Positions 9,087-16,703 of a DNA stretch of 64,000 nt are shown here, in pieces. Position 1 is the first letter of the stretch; every line of letters begins with the position of its first letter. The stretch is from Rhodococcus oryzae (GTDB taxonomy: Bacteria; Actinomycetota; Actinomycetes; Mycobacteriales; Mycobacteriaceae): NCBI RefSeq assembly GCF_005049235.1, contig NZ_SUMD01000009.1:165970-229969 (forward strand), read 5' to 3'. Below the pieces are notes generated by a model. It did not search any database. It worked only from the letters and a program-made list of their open reading frames with translations, and was not told the DNA's origin. Position numbers and translations under genes: made by a program.

Positions 9087-9112
9087 CTGATCGGGTGCAG
9101 ACGCCCGATCAG
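9087..9112 (+). terminator. Hairpin downstream of the alcohol dehydrogenase
   Basis: CTGATCGGG and CCCGATCAG form a perfect 9-bp stem with an 8-base loop, 27 bases after the stop codon. An alternative 10-bp pairing with an upstream copy (9067-9076) is possible. There is no U tract, which is common for high-GC terminators. Confidence 0.55.
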
Positions 9113-9161
9113 ATCGGGTAATGGCCGGTGAACAACGACTCGGCCGCCGTCGACTAGGACG

Positions 9162-9400
9162 GTGGCCGGGGCGTTGCGAATTTCGGGGGCCGGGAGTCGG
9201 GTCTACCTGCTGGCGTCGGTGGCGACGCTGCTGTGCGCGTACCCCGCCCTCGTCGCGGTCGAGGAAGGCGCGATCGAACTCGACCAGCCGTATCTACGTC
9301 CACTCGTCGCCGGCGACGGCATCTGGGACGAGGTCCTCGAGGCACTGCTTGCACAGGCCGACGCGGTCGGCGAGATCCGGCGGCGTCGCGTGTTCCTTGA
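9162..9400 (+). pseudogene. Chimera of a serine beta-lactamase-like fragment and an IS5-type transposase fragment
   Basis: The first part (YLLASVATLLCAYPALVAVE, then EGAIELDQP) resembles the N-terminal region of class C beta-lactamase-like serine hydrolases. The family motif SxxK has been lost (SVAT). The second part (IWDEVLEALLAQADAVGEI) matches the region before the DDE domain of IS5-family transposases. Neither piece has the remainder of its gene. The join is probably an old insertion or deletion scar just before the first copy of the dispersed repeat. Confidence 0.5.
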
Positions 9401-9480
9401 CGAGATCCGTCACTCGCCACTGGTTCTCGCGGCGAGTGACGCGGCTGGCGGTGTGGGTGGATATGGAGGCGGCGATTGAT

Positions 9481-9604
9481 TGATGGATGGAGGGGTGTTC
9501 ACCAAGGGCGGGTCGTTCTGGGCTGCATGCGGATTGGATAGGTTGACCGGTTGGTGATCACACTTAGCCGTGCCCTCTGATCACGCAAATCTGGATTAGC
9601 TCCA
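9481..9604 (+). repeat. Dispersed repeat, copy 1
   Basis: This copy starts with GATGGATGGAGGGGTGTTCA and continues with the conserved block containing TGGGCTGCATGCGGATTGGA, TTGACCGGTTGG, ATCACACTTAG and CAAATCTGGA. It follows the fragment at 9162-9400 and precedes the TetR gene's 3' end. Frame 1 reads an MDGGVFT...WAACGLDRLTGW micro-peptide with a stop. The ATG of the second micro-ORF is missing here (AAG). Confidence 0.85.
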
Positions 9605-9623
9605 ACTTGTGTGGCGTTTGTAG

Positions 9624-10214
9624 TCAGGGTGAGAGCCTGTCGAGCAGCGCCCGCGCCGCCTCTGCGGCCATCTCCTCCGCCCGCTCGGGCAGCCCGGCAT
9701 CGTTTCGTAGACGTCGCCGCACGATCGCGTAGGGCACCCCGACCACCGCAAGTTCGGCGAACTCCACCTCTTCGTCGTCTGTTGCCCCCATTTGCCGCGC
9801 CGCCTCGTGCACCGCGGCGAACGTGCGCGCGTTCGCGGACTCGAGTGCCTCCCGGTCGGCCGCGGCCCAGTCTTCCCGGCCGAAGCTCTCTGCGCCCCAA
9901 AGTAATACCGTCGCATCAGGTGGGTTCGCCCGACACCACGACACGACGTGACGTGCGGCGGCGACCAGGCCATCCCGGCCGGGCTCGGATTCGATCACGG
10001 TCACGAAGCCCGATTGGAACCGGGTGACGCTGCGCAGCCACAGTGCAGCCAGTAGGGCTGGCCTGTCGGGGAACCGGTGATAGACCGACCCGCTCGGCGC
10101 CCCCGACCTGCGCGCCACGGCCGCCATCGTCACCGCCGCCGGCCCGCCATCGACGGCGAGCGCGCGCGCGGTATCCAGCAGGCCGTCTCTGTCGTAGTGG
10201 GGGTTGCGTCCCAT
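9624..10214 (-). CDS. TetR-family transcriptional regulator
   Basis: This 196-aa protein has a TetR N-terminal HTH: DTARALAVDGGPAAVTMAAV, ARRSGAPSGSVYHRFPDRPA, with the usual Y-H/Y-F end of the recognition helix. The C-terminal ligand domain is all-helical and unassigned. The start is taken at MGRNPHYDR; an upstream in-frame ATG would add seven residues over the presumed operator. It is divergent from the SRPBCC gene, and the palindrome between them is a likely autoregulatory site. The ligand is unknown. Confidence 0.88.
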   Translation of the reverse strand: MGRNPHYDRDGLLDTARALAVDGGPAAVTMAAVARRSGAPSGSVYHRFPDRPALLAALWLRSVTRFQSGFVTVIESEPGRDGLVAAARHVVSWCRANPPDATVLLWGAESFGREDWAAADREALESANARTFAAVHEAARQMGATDDEEVEFAELAVVGVPYAIVRRRLRNDAGLPERAEEMAAEAARALLDRLSP

Positions 10215-10243
10215 GCATTCGAGAGTAACCTCCAAATTGATTA

Positions 10244-10259
10244 TAGAGATGTATCCCTA
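10244..10259. promoter_or_regulatory. Predicted TetR operator
   Basis: TAGAGATGTATCCCTA is a near-perfect inverted repeat (7-bp arms, one mismatch). It lies between the divergent TetR gene (ATG at 10214) and the SRPBCC gene (TTG at 10278). Its position and symmetry suit autorepression and control of the neighbour. Confidence 0.55.
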
Positions 10260-10277
10260 TTATTTGAGGAGGCCGCC

Positions 10278-10799
10278 TTGCTCATCCGCAATTTCCATGC
10301 CCGGTCCCTGCCCGGTACCCCCGACCAGCTCGGCTTGCTCGTCGACGCCCTCGCCGGCTCCGATGACCCGCTGTGGCCGGTCGATCACTGGCCCGCAATG
10401 CGATTCGACCGCCCGCTCGGGGTCGGCGCGGACGGCGGCCACGGCTCGGTGCGCTACACGGTTGTGGGCTACATCCCTGGCGAGTGGATTCGATTCCAGT
10501 TCAACGGTTCCGGCGGACTTGTCGGCTTCCATGAGGTGACCGTGCGGCCAGACGGCCCTGATCGTGCCGAACTCAGTCACCTGTTGGCTGCCACCGCGCA
10601 CGGCACTGCTCTGCTTCGATGGGCGCTGGTGATGCGATGGCTGCACGACGTCGCAATAGAGGAGATGCTCGACCGGGCTGAGTTTGCGACCGTCGGTATG
10701 GTCCGCGATCCCATTCGATGGAGCCCTCACGTGCGTCTGTTGCGTCGCGTGATGCGCCGGAGAACACCGGCCGCGTGCGTCAGTCCGGTGGGCGTCTGA
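10278..10799 (+). CDS. SRPBCC-like hypothetical protein
   Basis: The 173-aa protein is read from a TTG preceded by GAGGAGG at good spacing; a longer upstream frame has no ribosome site. The pattern VRYTVVGYIPGEWIRFQFNG, then GLVGFHEVTVRPDGPDRAEL, resembles the beta-strand core of the SRPBCC/START-like fold that binds hydrophobic ligands. The C-terminal half is helical (ALLRWALVMRWLHDVAIEEM). It has no signal peptide. It is controlled, by inference, by the divergent TetR protein and is followed within 30 bp by a repeat copy. The function is unknown. Confidence 0.7.
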   Translation: MLIRNFHARSLPGTPDQLGLLVDALAGSDDPLWPVDHWPAMRFDRPLGVGADGGHGSVRYTVVGYIPGEWIRFQFNGSGGLVGFHEVTVRPDGPDRAELSHLLAATAHGTALLRWALVMRWLHDVAIEEMLDRAEFATVGMVRDPIRWSPHVRLLRRVMRRRTPAACVSPVGV

Positions 10800-10823
10800 A
10801 CCGAGTCGTCATCGCTCGACCGC

Positions 10824-10975
10824 GGATGGATGGACGCGCTGGATGGATGGATATGGATGGATGGGTGTTCACCCATGTCGGAGGGCGCTGGGCTGCATGC
10901 GAACTGGATAGGTTGACCAGTTGGTAATCACACTTGAGGACGGCTCCAGATCACGCAAATCTGGAGGAGTTCCAG
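10824..10975 (+). repeat. Dispersed repeat, copy 2
   Basis: A GATGGATG-rich tract leads into GTGTTCACCCATGTCGGAGG and the same 3' block as copy 1, ending at the hairpin TCTGGA...TCCAG. It begins 25 bp after the stop of the SRPBCC gene. Micro-ORF 2 reads MSEGAGLHANWIG then stop. Confidence 0.88.
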
Positions 10976-11149
10976 CCTTCAGGCGGTATCGGCGAGGCAA
11001 ACCGGAGTATGGCCTCCTCGCCCATGTCGTCACTCCATACAGTCTAGGGAGAGCCTTCCCCGCGCGACCGTCAGGTATCGGTGCGATAACCAGGGAATGG
11101 GCTGCTCCCCGACCTCCGCGTCGTGGGTCGATGGCGCTATTTAGCCGGG

Positions 11150-11536
11150 TCAGTCGGTGGTGGCTTCAGTGTTCGTGGCTTGGTCTGTGTGCTGCTGTGC
11201 CTGGCGGAATTCGGCATTGATGCGTCGGGCTTCGGTGAGTTGGTCTTCGAGGATGATGATGCGGCAGGCGGCGTCGAGTGCGGTGCCCTGATCTATCAGT
11301 TCGCGGGCGCGGGCGGCGATGCGCAGCTGGTATCGGGAGTAGCGTCGGTGGCCGCCTTCGGATCGCACCGGGGTTACCAGTTTCGCGGTGTCGAGGCTGC
11401 GGAGAAAGGCTTGTGTGACGCCGAGGAGTTCGGCGGCGCGTCCCATGCTGTACGCCGGGAAGTCCTCGTCGTCGATTCTGCCTCCCGGGCGGTCGTTCGG
11501 TTTCGCTGGAATGTGCGTGTCACCTTTCGTATGCAC
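11150..11536 (-). CDS. MerR-like transcriptional regulator
   Basis: This 128-aa protein has a MerR winged-helix motif: YSMGRAAELLGVTQAFLRSL, DTAKLVTPVRSEGGHRRYSR, then YQLRIAARARELIDQGTALD. A coiled helix follows (ILEDQLTEARRINAEFRQAQ), and there is no effector domain. The length fits the HspR/short MerR type of actinobacteria. No strong ribosome site precedes the ATG. A GAAAGG lies inside the first codons, so the true start may be internal or the mRNA leaderless. Directly upstream is a long run of hairpins, which may be its leader RNA or the end of another transcript. Confidence 0.8.
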   Translation of the reverse strand: MHTKGDTHIPAKPNDRPGGRIDDEDFPAYSMGRAAELLGVTQAFLRSLDTAKLVTPVRSEGGHRRYSRYQLRIAARARELIDQGTALDAACRIIILEDQLTEARRINAEFRQAQQHTDQATNTEATTD

Positions 11537-11542
11537 GGACGG

Positions 11543-11865
11543 GGGCCCCGGCGCCTGTGCGGCGCCGGGGCCCGAGGGGATTCACTTGAACAGACCAGCC
11601 ATTCGGCCGGCTTCCTTACCGGTTCCCCGCCTCGGCGGACGGGACGCGATCGTCTTGCAGCTGACCGTGCACCACCTCCTAGTCGGGACTTTCGATGTCC
11701 CGGGGCGGCGATCTTGCAACCGCCCCGGGTACGACGCCTGCGCGCGTCGCGTTTCCTGCAACTTCCTTTTCCCGCTCTACCGGGCTCGTCTAGCTGCCCG
11801 GTAGATGGCGGGACGTGTCGAGTCTTCCGAAACACACTCAACACATCTTCTCGACGCGTCCCGCC
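11543..11865 (-). ncRNA. Candidate structured RNA / leader with six hairpins
   Basis: Six inverted repeats follow one another. (1) A 13-bp perfect stem with a 5-base loop, 11543-11573. (2) A 6-bp stem, 11684-11702. (3) A 10-bp perfect stem, 11699-11729, which shares bases with (2), so the two exclude each other. (4) A 6-bp stem, 11732-11749. (5) A 9-bp perfect stem, 11777-11804. (6) A 16-bp stem with one G-U pair and a 27-base loop, 11807-11865. No ORF of normal codon use covers the stretch. Minus strand is preferred because it leads toward the MerR gene and contains a mini-ORF with a good ribosome site. No known RNA family was recognised. Confidence 0.45.
11582..11602 (-). CDS. Six-codon mini-ORF (MAGLFK) within the hairpin region
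   Basis: AAGGAAG lies eight bases upstream of an ATG that opens ATG GCT GGT CTG TTC AAG TGA. The stop is nine bases before the 13-bp hairpin at 11573-11543. The spacing is ideal for a translated leader peptide that could control the hairpin. It is too short for statistical support. Confidence 0.25.
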   Translation of the reverse strand: MAGLFK

Positions 11866-12479
11866 CTACTTACCGGTCTTCCTTCATGCGGGCAGTTCGT
11901 CCTCTGCCACGCTCCCTGGCCCCGTCTCTCATCTACGGCAGGAAGATTACAACGGCGACATTCGATTGTCTACAGTCGCCACTGCAGAGTTTTCGTGATC
12001 GCGGTCACTCGCTCGAACCCGCAGTTCAGAGCGCCTGAAGCAGGCCTCATGGCGGCGTGCGCGCGCCATCCGAGAGTGCGTTGCGGCATCCTGCGGTCCG
12101 GGTCCCGCGGGTGAACCCCGCACTGACAGAATGGAACCCATGCCACTACCCCTCGACGCGGCGTTCAGGCGCCGCGTATGTCGGATCGACAGCGCGTGAA
12201 AGACGACAGGGGACGGGTGGCCGGAACAGATCGACGGTGGCCGGACGGCGGTGGGGCTGTGCAGGGGCGGGTGATCCCGCTCAGCCATGCCGCCGCTATG
12301 AAATCTGCGCGCGCAGAACTCGCCACCCGCGCGCGCACCATCGAGAACCTTCATGGGGCAATTCATCCCTGAAATACTCTGCACTACAGAGGTTTCGGCG
12401 ACAGTTCATGGCTCGATACGTGACTGCTGCCGAGCAGCCTCTGTGCGGACCCGAGATTCAGCCCCGACGGGTCTGCCGG
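11866..12479. other. 614 bp without a convincing gene
   Basis: Several open frames overlap here, but none has good codon bias and a start. A + strand frame at 12178-12372 ends with GRVIPLSHAAAMKSARAELA, which faintly recalls DUF6262-type proteins of Tn554-like elements. This is too weak to call. Confidence 0.3.
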
Positions 12480-12779
12480 TTACCGATGCTTGGCGAGGAA
12501 TGGGCGGTGCACGACAACATCGTCTGCTGGCGCGAAGGTGATGGCGTCGATGCCCGGTTCGGCGAAGGTGACGCGGACTTCCGGATTGTGGGGTTCCTCG
12601 TCTTGCCGACGCTCAACAGTTGTTTCGACCAGGTAGCTGCGGCGATATGTCCGCCCGGATTGTTCGCTGGTGTCCACCTCGACGAGGATCGGCCCTTCGC
12701 TGGCGAAATCTGGCAGGTCCGCCGCTTTGATAGAGACAGTCAGGATGCTGGTTGGCGCTTGTTGGGTGGCAGAAGACAT
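12480..12779 (-). CDS. Hypothetical protein (99 aa)
   Basis: I do not recognise the family. The frame has plausible amino-acid content with alternating hydrophobic strands (SILTVSIKAADLPDFASEGP, ILVEVDTSEQSGRTYRRSYL) and an acidic character, and no signal peptide or membrane segment. It suggests a small beta-rich soluble protein. No operon partner is close. Confidence 0.5.
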   Translation of the reverse strand: MSSATQQAPTSILTVSIKAADLPDFASEGPILVEVDTSEQSGRTYRRSYLVETTVERRQDEEPHNPEVRVTFAEPGIDAITFAPADDVVVHRPFLAKHR

Positions 12780-13146
12780 GGCGGCCGTCGTTTCTTCACT
12801 CGGGTCTGACGCGCATCACTATCGGTGGCTTCCCGCTGATTCTACGCGTGGATGGTGCGGACCGGTCTGGACTCCTCGTCGCGTGTAAGGGCACGCTGGC
12901 GCCTTACCCGAATTTGGGAGAAGGCGGCCGGCCGTCGCGCCCGTCGGAGTCGCATCGTTGCGATTCGTGAACTAAGCAGAGCTCATTGACATCTTGACCG
13001 AACCTCTCCCTCGTCAACCGTCGTGTGCATGAACATGCAGATCTGAGGCCGATTCGGGTCGCGGATGCTCGGCGCTGACTTGTGACCTTCACAGATAGAT
13101 GGCGGTGATGGTGGTCGAAGGAGCGCCGATCAATGAGTGGAGGGAC
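12780..13146. other. 367-bp intergenic stretch
   Basis: No gene, tRNA or clear hairpin is seen. It should contain the promoter of the minus-strand gene ending at 12480. Confidence 0.35.
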
Positions 13147-13593
13147 TCAGTAGCTGGCCATGCAGTCGCGCAGCAGGTCAGGCGAGATTTCGGCGATCGC
13201 GCAGGCGATCCTGCGCCAGCCCGGTCCACCGCCGAACTGGTCCTGCGACGAGTCGACCAACACCTCGACGTCGTTCGTTCCGGCCGCGGCGCGTAGGTAG
13301 TACACGATGGGGTCTCCCTCCGTCGTATAGAGGGTGAGCGCGAACTCGCCGCCGTCGCGTTGTCGACCGTCGGACAGGCAGTCGATCACCGGCGGGGTGA
13401 GTGGCTCCTGTGGGTCGGTCCCTGGGCGAGGCGCCGCGTCGCCGCAACTCGGTAGAGCGGAGCGCCAGGTGATTTCGGCAGGCGTCGGCGCGGCCGGCGG
13501 CTCCCTGATGACGTACACAAGCGCGGTGACGGTGGCGAGAAGGACGGCGAAAGGGACGCACCGCATCGCTACATGCACCTTCCCCGGCTTCAT
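13147..13593 (-). CDS. Membrane-anchored or secreted hypothetical protein
   Basis: This 148-aa protein begins with a positively charged segment and a hydrophobic stretch (residues 10-29, MRCVPFAVLLATVTALVYVI), then a Pro-rich linker. The extracellular domain has four cysteines (SCGDAAP, IDCLSD, IACAIA, DCMASY), suggesting two disulfides. The N-terminus lacks a lipobox. The domain family is not recognised. It lies next to another, damaged single-span gene on the same strand. Confidence 0.6.
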   Translation of the reverse strand: MKPGKVHVAMRCVPFAVLLATVTALVYVIREPPAAPTPAEITWRSALPSCGDAAPRPGTDPQEPLTPPVIDCLSDGRQRDGGEFALTLYTTEGDPIVYYLRAAAGTNDVEVLVDSSQDQFGGGPGWRRIACAIAEISPDLLRDCMASY

Positions 13594-13598
13594 GACGA

Positions 13599-14197
13599 TC
13601 AGGCTAGAACTGCCGTATGTCGGCCCGATGTCAACGAGCGAAAAGGCGTTCCATCAATTGACCCAGGGGCCCTCATCCAAGCGGGGAGGATGTCCATCCA
13701 CACGCGAAGTGGTGGCCGTCCAATCACGGGCACGTCGACGAACACGAGGGACCGCTGCGGGGAGGACCAGTCGCGCATGTCGAGTGTCGAGCATCCGGGG
13801 GTCGGCTCGAAGCCGCTCGCGCAATGCACCCTCACCCCGGGCTCGACCGGCGTCAGAACACGGGTTCCCCGCACATCGGGGTTCCAGAAACCGGGGTATT
13901 GCGGACCGAGCACGTCGTTGACCATAACGGGGGAGCCGCGAGGAATCGACGGGGCGGCGGCTCGAGATGACTGTCTAGTTGGGGCGGGGCGTCCATCGAC
14001 CGCACTGCACCTATACGGGTGCCGCTTACCGGCGATTCCGCCCCATCGGTCACCAAGCGGTAGAGGACGTAGCCCACGAACCACAGCGTTGCGGCCACGC
14101 GGAGTGCAAGAAGAAGGTCGAAGAAGATCACCACTGGATGCTCCGATCCCGAAAAGTTCTCCACATGGAGATGGCCGCCCAGCAATAGGCCCTCCAC
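13599..14197 (-). pseudogene. Frameshifted single-span membrane protein gene
   Basis: The 5' part (from ATG at 14197) encodes HPVVIFFDLLLALRVAATLW and FVGYVLYRLVTDG, a membrane span. Around 13950-14000 the coding pattern jumps to another frame, which reads PRGSPVMVNDVLGPQYPGFW, FEPTPGCSTLDMRDWSSPQR and ends at 13599. Together they would make a protein of about 195 aa with one N-terminal span and an outer domain. A frameshift, or a sequencing error, splits it. The family is unknown. Confidence 0.4.
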
Positions 14198-14367
14198 ATG
14201 GAGAGAAGTCCACGAGGGAGTCCCTGCTGGATGCCGGATGCCGGGTTGGAGCTGCTCGGCAGAGTTGGGTCCGAGGCTGGTCGATGCGAGGAGTTGAAGA
14301 CGAGGCCAGCGCCCCGCACGGCAGCGCGCGGCACCACTTCACGAACCAGTGAGGCTTGGTTCTGGCG

Positions 14368-14691
14368 ATGGTCCGTCACCTACTTGACGGAGATCTGCCG
14401 TCAGCAGGCGAGGCCCCGCACCAGCAGATTGCAGGGTGGCTCGATGCAGAGGCGGGGCGAACCCGGGCCCGCTACGAACTCATCGTCGCCTGATTTCGCG
14501 ACGTAGAGCTCGCCGCGGAACTGGTCCACGGCAGGGGCCGCCTCGTAGCACTGCTATGCGAACGCGGCATGATGCGCGCCGATGCCGCCCAGCTTGCAGC
14601 CGCACTCGATGGGACGGTGCTCGACGCCCTGCTCCGGCGACTCCGACCTGAAGCTGTTGACCCTCAACGAATCATCGATCGATTCCGATGA
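14368..14691 (+). pseudogene. Small gene interrupted by an in-frame TGA
   Basis: From ATG 14368 the frame reads DGDLPSAGEAPHQQIAGWLD, then RARYELIVA and a TGA at 14491-14493. The same frame continues with FRDVELAAELVHGRGRLVAL, CERGMMRADAAQLAAALDGT and a stop at 14691. The helical pattern runs through the TGA without a break, so a CGA-to-TGA change (Arg to stop) is likely. The whole would be about 107 aa and may be an HTH-type or antitoxin-like protein. The family is unknown. Confidence 0.45.
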
Positions 14692-14773
14692 TCCTCCCCG
14701 GATCCACTGCCAGCATCACGGACCGACAGCGACCTCTGACTTTCCGAGGACCCGACACTGCATCTAGCCGGAA

Positions 14774-14806
14774 AAGAACCCTGCATCTGTCCGATGCAGG
14801 GTTCTT
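14774..14806. terminator. Bidirectional rho-independent terminator
   Basis: A perfect 14-bp stem (AAGAACCCTGCATC) with a 5-base loop lies between the 14368 gene and the 3' end of fmdA. AAAA on one side and TTCTT on the other allow use in both directions. Confidence 0.75.
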
Positions 14807-14920
14807 GGCGTGAGTCATGTCTAAATACATTGTTGCAGTGAATGTTCTGGGACTCTAGGCATGGTGAGTCGGCGGGTTGAGGCTTAGCGGAAGATCCGTC
14901 GGCAACATTCCTCAGACCCC

Positions 14921-16174
14921 TTATCGGGTGGCTCGGGGGGCGCCGGGGCCAGGGTTGATAGTGATGGGTCCGGTGGAGGTCGGGACGATAGGGAAGTCGA
15001 ATATGGCGGTCGGAATGTAGACGGTGGCGCAGGAGTTGGGGATGTCGACCACCCCGGAGAAGCGTCCTTCGATCGGTGCGGCCCCGAGCAGCAGGTAGGC
15101 CTGCTCCGGGCTGTAGCCGAACTTTGTGAGGTAGTCGATAGCGTGCAGGCAGGCACGTTGGAAGGACAGCTGGGAGTCGAGGTAGCGCTGTTCACCGTCG
15201 AGGGTGACTGAGGTGCCGGAGAAGGCCAAGAACTCGGTGTAGTTCGGGCCTTCGTTGCCCGGCAGGAAGATTGCGTTCTCGGTGACGCCGTAGAGCTCCA
15301 TGCCGTTCTTGATCAGATCGACTCGTAGGTCGATGAAGCCGCCCATCTCGATGGCGCCGCAGAAGGTGATTTCGCCGTCGCCTTGGGAGAAGTGAAGGTC
15401 GCCGACGGACAGGTTCGCGCCGTCGACAAACACCGGGTAGAAGACCCGGCTGCCGCGGGTGAAGTTCTTGATGTCCTGGTTGCCTCCGTTCTCGCGCGGT
15501 GGGGCGGTGCGTGCGGCCTCGGCTGCGGCCCGGCCGAATGCGGTACCGGTCAGCGATCCGAGGATCGCGTCTTGCGGTTCGGGCGGCAACGCGAGCGGGG
15601 GTACCCGCTGCGGGTCCGTTGCGATCAGTGCGCCTTCTCGGGCGTTCCACTTTGCGAGCAGCGCAGCCGAGGGGGCGGTTCCCATGAGGCCGGGGTGCGT
15701 GATGCCGGTGAAACTGACCCCGGGGATGTGTCGGGAGGTGGCGGTGTGGCCGCTGAAGTCCCAGATCGCTTTGTAGGCGTCGGGAAACTGTTCCGTGAGA
15801 AATCCGCCGCCGTTCTCGGTGGCGAAGATGCCCGTGTATCCCCAGCCCTGGCCGGCGAGTGGACCCGAGTCTTCTTGGGGGATCGGTCCGATGTCGAGGA
15901 TGTCGACGACAAGCAGGTCGCCTGGTTGTGCGCCTTCGATCGCGAACGGGCCGGAGAGGCAGTGCACGGTGCTGAGCGGGGCATGGAGGACGTCCTCGGC
16001 GGAGTCGTCGTTGTGGATGGCGCCATCGAACCATTCGCGGACGTGTACGCGGAACTCGTCGCCCGGTTTGACGGTCACGGCCGCGGGGATGTCGGGGTGC
16101 CAGCGGTTGTGGCCGACGATGTGTTGATCGGTGAACTTTTTGGTGGAGTCGAGGGGGAAGATCAGTTCGGGCAT
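14921..16174 (-). CDS. fmdA: Formamidase (acetamidase/formamidase family)
   Basis: The 417-aa protein is full length for FmdA, which hydrolyses formamide, and more slowly other short amides, to ammonia and the carboxylic acid in the cytoplasm. Diagnostic stretches include MPELIFPLDSTKKFTDQHIV, HNRWHPDIPAAVTVKPGDEF, the GWGYTGIFATENGGGFL region and GVSFTGITHPGLMGTAPSAA. It lies 19 bp downstream of fmdB on the same strand, so the two are probably one operon. The divergent NCS1 permease and the AmiC/MarR-like pair complete an amide-use cluster. Confidence 0.93.
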   Translation of the reverse strand: MPELIFPLDSTKKFTDQHIVGHNRWHPDIPAAVTVKPGDEFRVHVREWFDGAIHNDDSAEDVLHAPLSTVHCLSGPFAIEGAQPGDLLVVDILDIGPIPQEDSGPLAGQGWGYTGIFATENGGGFLTEQFPDAYKAIWDFSGHTATSRHIPGVSFTGITHPGLMGTAPSAALLAKWNAREGALIATDPQRVPPLALPPEPQDAILGSLTGTAFGRAAAEAARTAPPRENGGNQDIKNFTRGSRVFYPVFVDGANLSVGDLHFSQGDGEITFCGAIEMGGFIDLRVDLIKNGMELYGVTENAIFLPGNEGPNYTEFLAFSGTSVTLDGEQRYLDSQLSFQRACLHAIDYLTKFGYSPEQAYLLLGAAPIEGRFSGVVDIPNSCATVYIPTAIFDFPIVPTSTGPITINPGPGAPRATR

Positions 16175-16193
16175 GGCGGACCTTCTTTCGGTA

Positions 16194-16475
16194 TCAGGGG
16201 CGGGGAAGTTTGCGGTGCAAAGGGTTTCGGGTGAAGGCCCGGCTTCCGGTGTTGGACGGTGGCGCGCCGACGACTGCGGGTTCGCTGGCGGTCCGTTTCG
16301 TTTGGTCGATCAGTCGTGTGGCCGCGGACCGAGTTTTGACTAGGCCGGCGCCGCCGAAGCTTCGTGCACTGGTGTTTGCGCAGTGCGGGCAGGCGGACTC
16401 GAGTGGGACGTCGGCCATTGCGTAGTTGCAGTCGAAGCTGCCGCAGCTTCGGCAGGTGAACTGGTAGTAGGGCAC
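16194..16475 (-). CDS. fmdB: FmdB-type zinc ribbon protein
   Basis: This 93-aa protein begins MPYYQFTCRSCG. It has the four-cysteine zinc ribbon of FmdB (C8/C11 and C29/C32, CPHC) and a disordered, basic tail. FmdB proteins are often found with formamidases and were proposed to regulate them; their biochemical role is not settled. It starts the fmdBA operon. The 228-bp gap to the divergent permease carries an operator-like motif at 16604. Confidence 0.88.
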   Translation of the reverse strand: MPYYQFTCRSCGSFDCNYAMADVPLESACPHCANTSARSFGGAGLVKTRSAATRLIDQTKRTASEPAVVGAPPSNTGSRAFTRNPLHRKLPRP

Positions 16476-16603
16476 GCCACCTCCGTTAGTTTCATCCGGG
16501 GCTATTCCGGATGGGGACGATGTAAGTCGCGCCAGGTCACCGCGGCGAATCCGTCAGGTGAGCTTCGTGTTACGTGCGGGGCGTCTTGTGGCGAGCCGGT
16601 TAA

Positions 16604-16616
16604 TTTCCATCTGAAG
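16604..16616. promoter_or_regulatory. Candidate operator shared with the AmiC/MarR promoter
   Basis: TTTCCATCTGAAG lies between fmdB and the permease. It matches TTTCTATCTGAAA at 19647-19659, between the AmiC-like and marR genes, at 11 of 13 positions. The latter is palindromic (TTTC-N5-GAAA). The position in both divergent promoter regions suggests a common regulator, most simply the MarR protein. Confidence 0.45.
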
Positions 16617-16703
16617 TATCTCCATTTGGGCCTATCACCCTTAGCGTCTTGCCTACTGCAGCTCGTGGACACGCCGCAGCTTCGACAGCAAGAGAGGACG
16701 CAG

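Noticed and set aside
12057..12809. 250-codon + strand frame
   Set aside because: It overlaps the more plausible minus-strand gene at 12480-12779, and codon use and composition look random.
14491..14493. TGA as a selenocysteine codon
   Set aside because: No SECIS-like hairpin follows closely, the context is not a known selenoprotein, and Arg (CGA) fits the helical sequence better.
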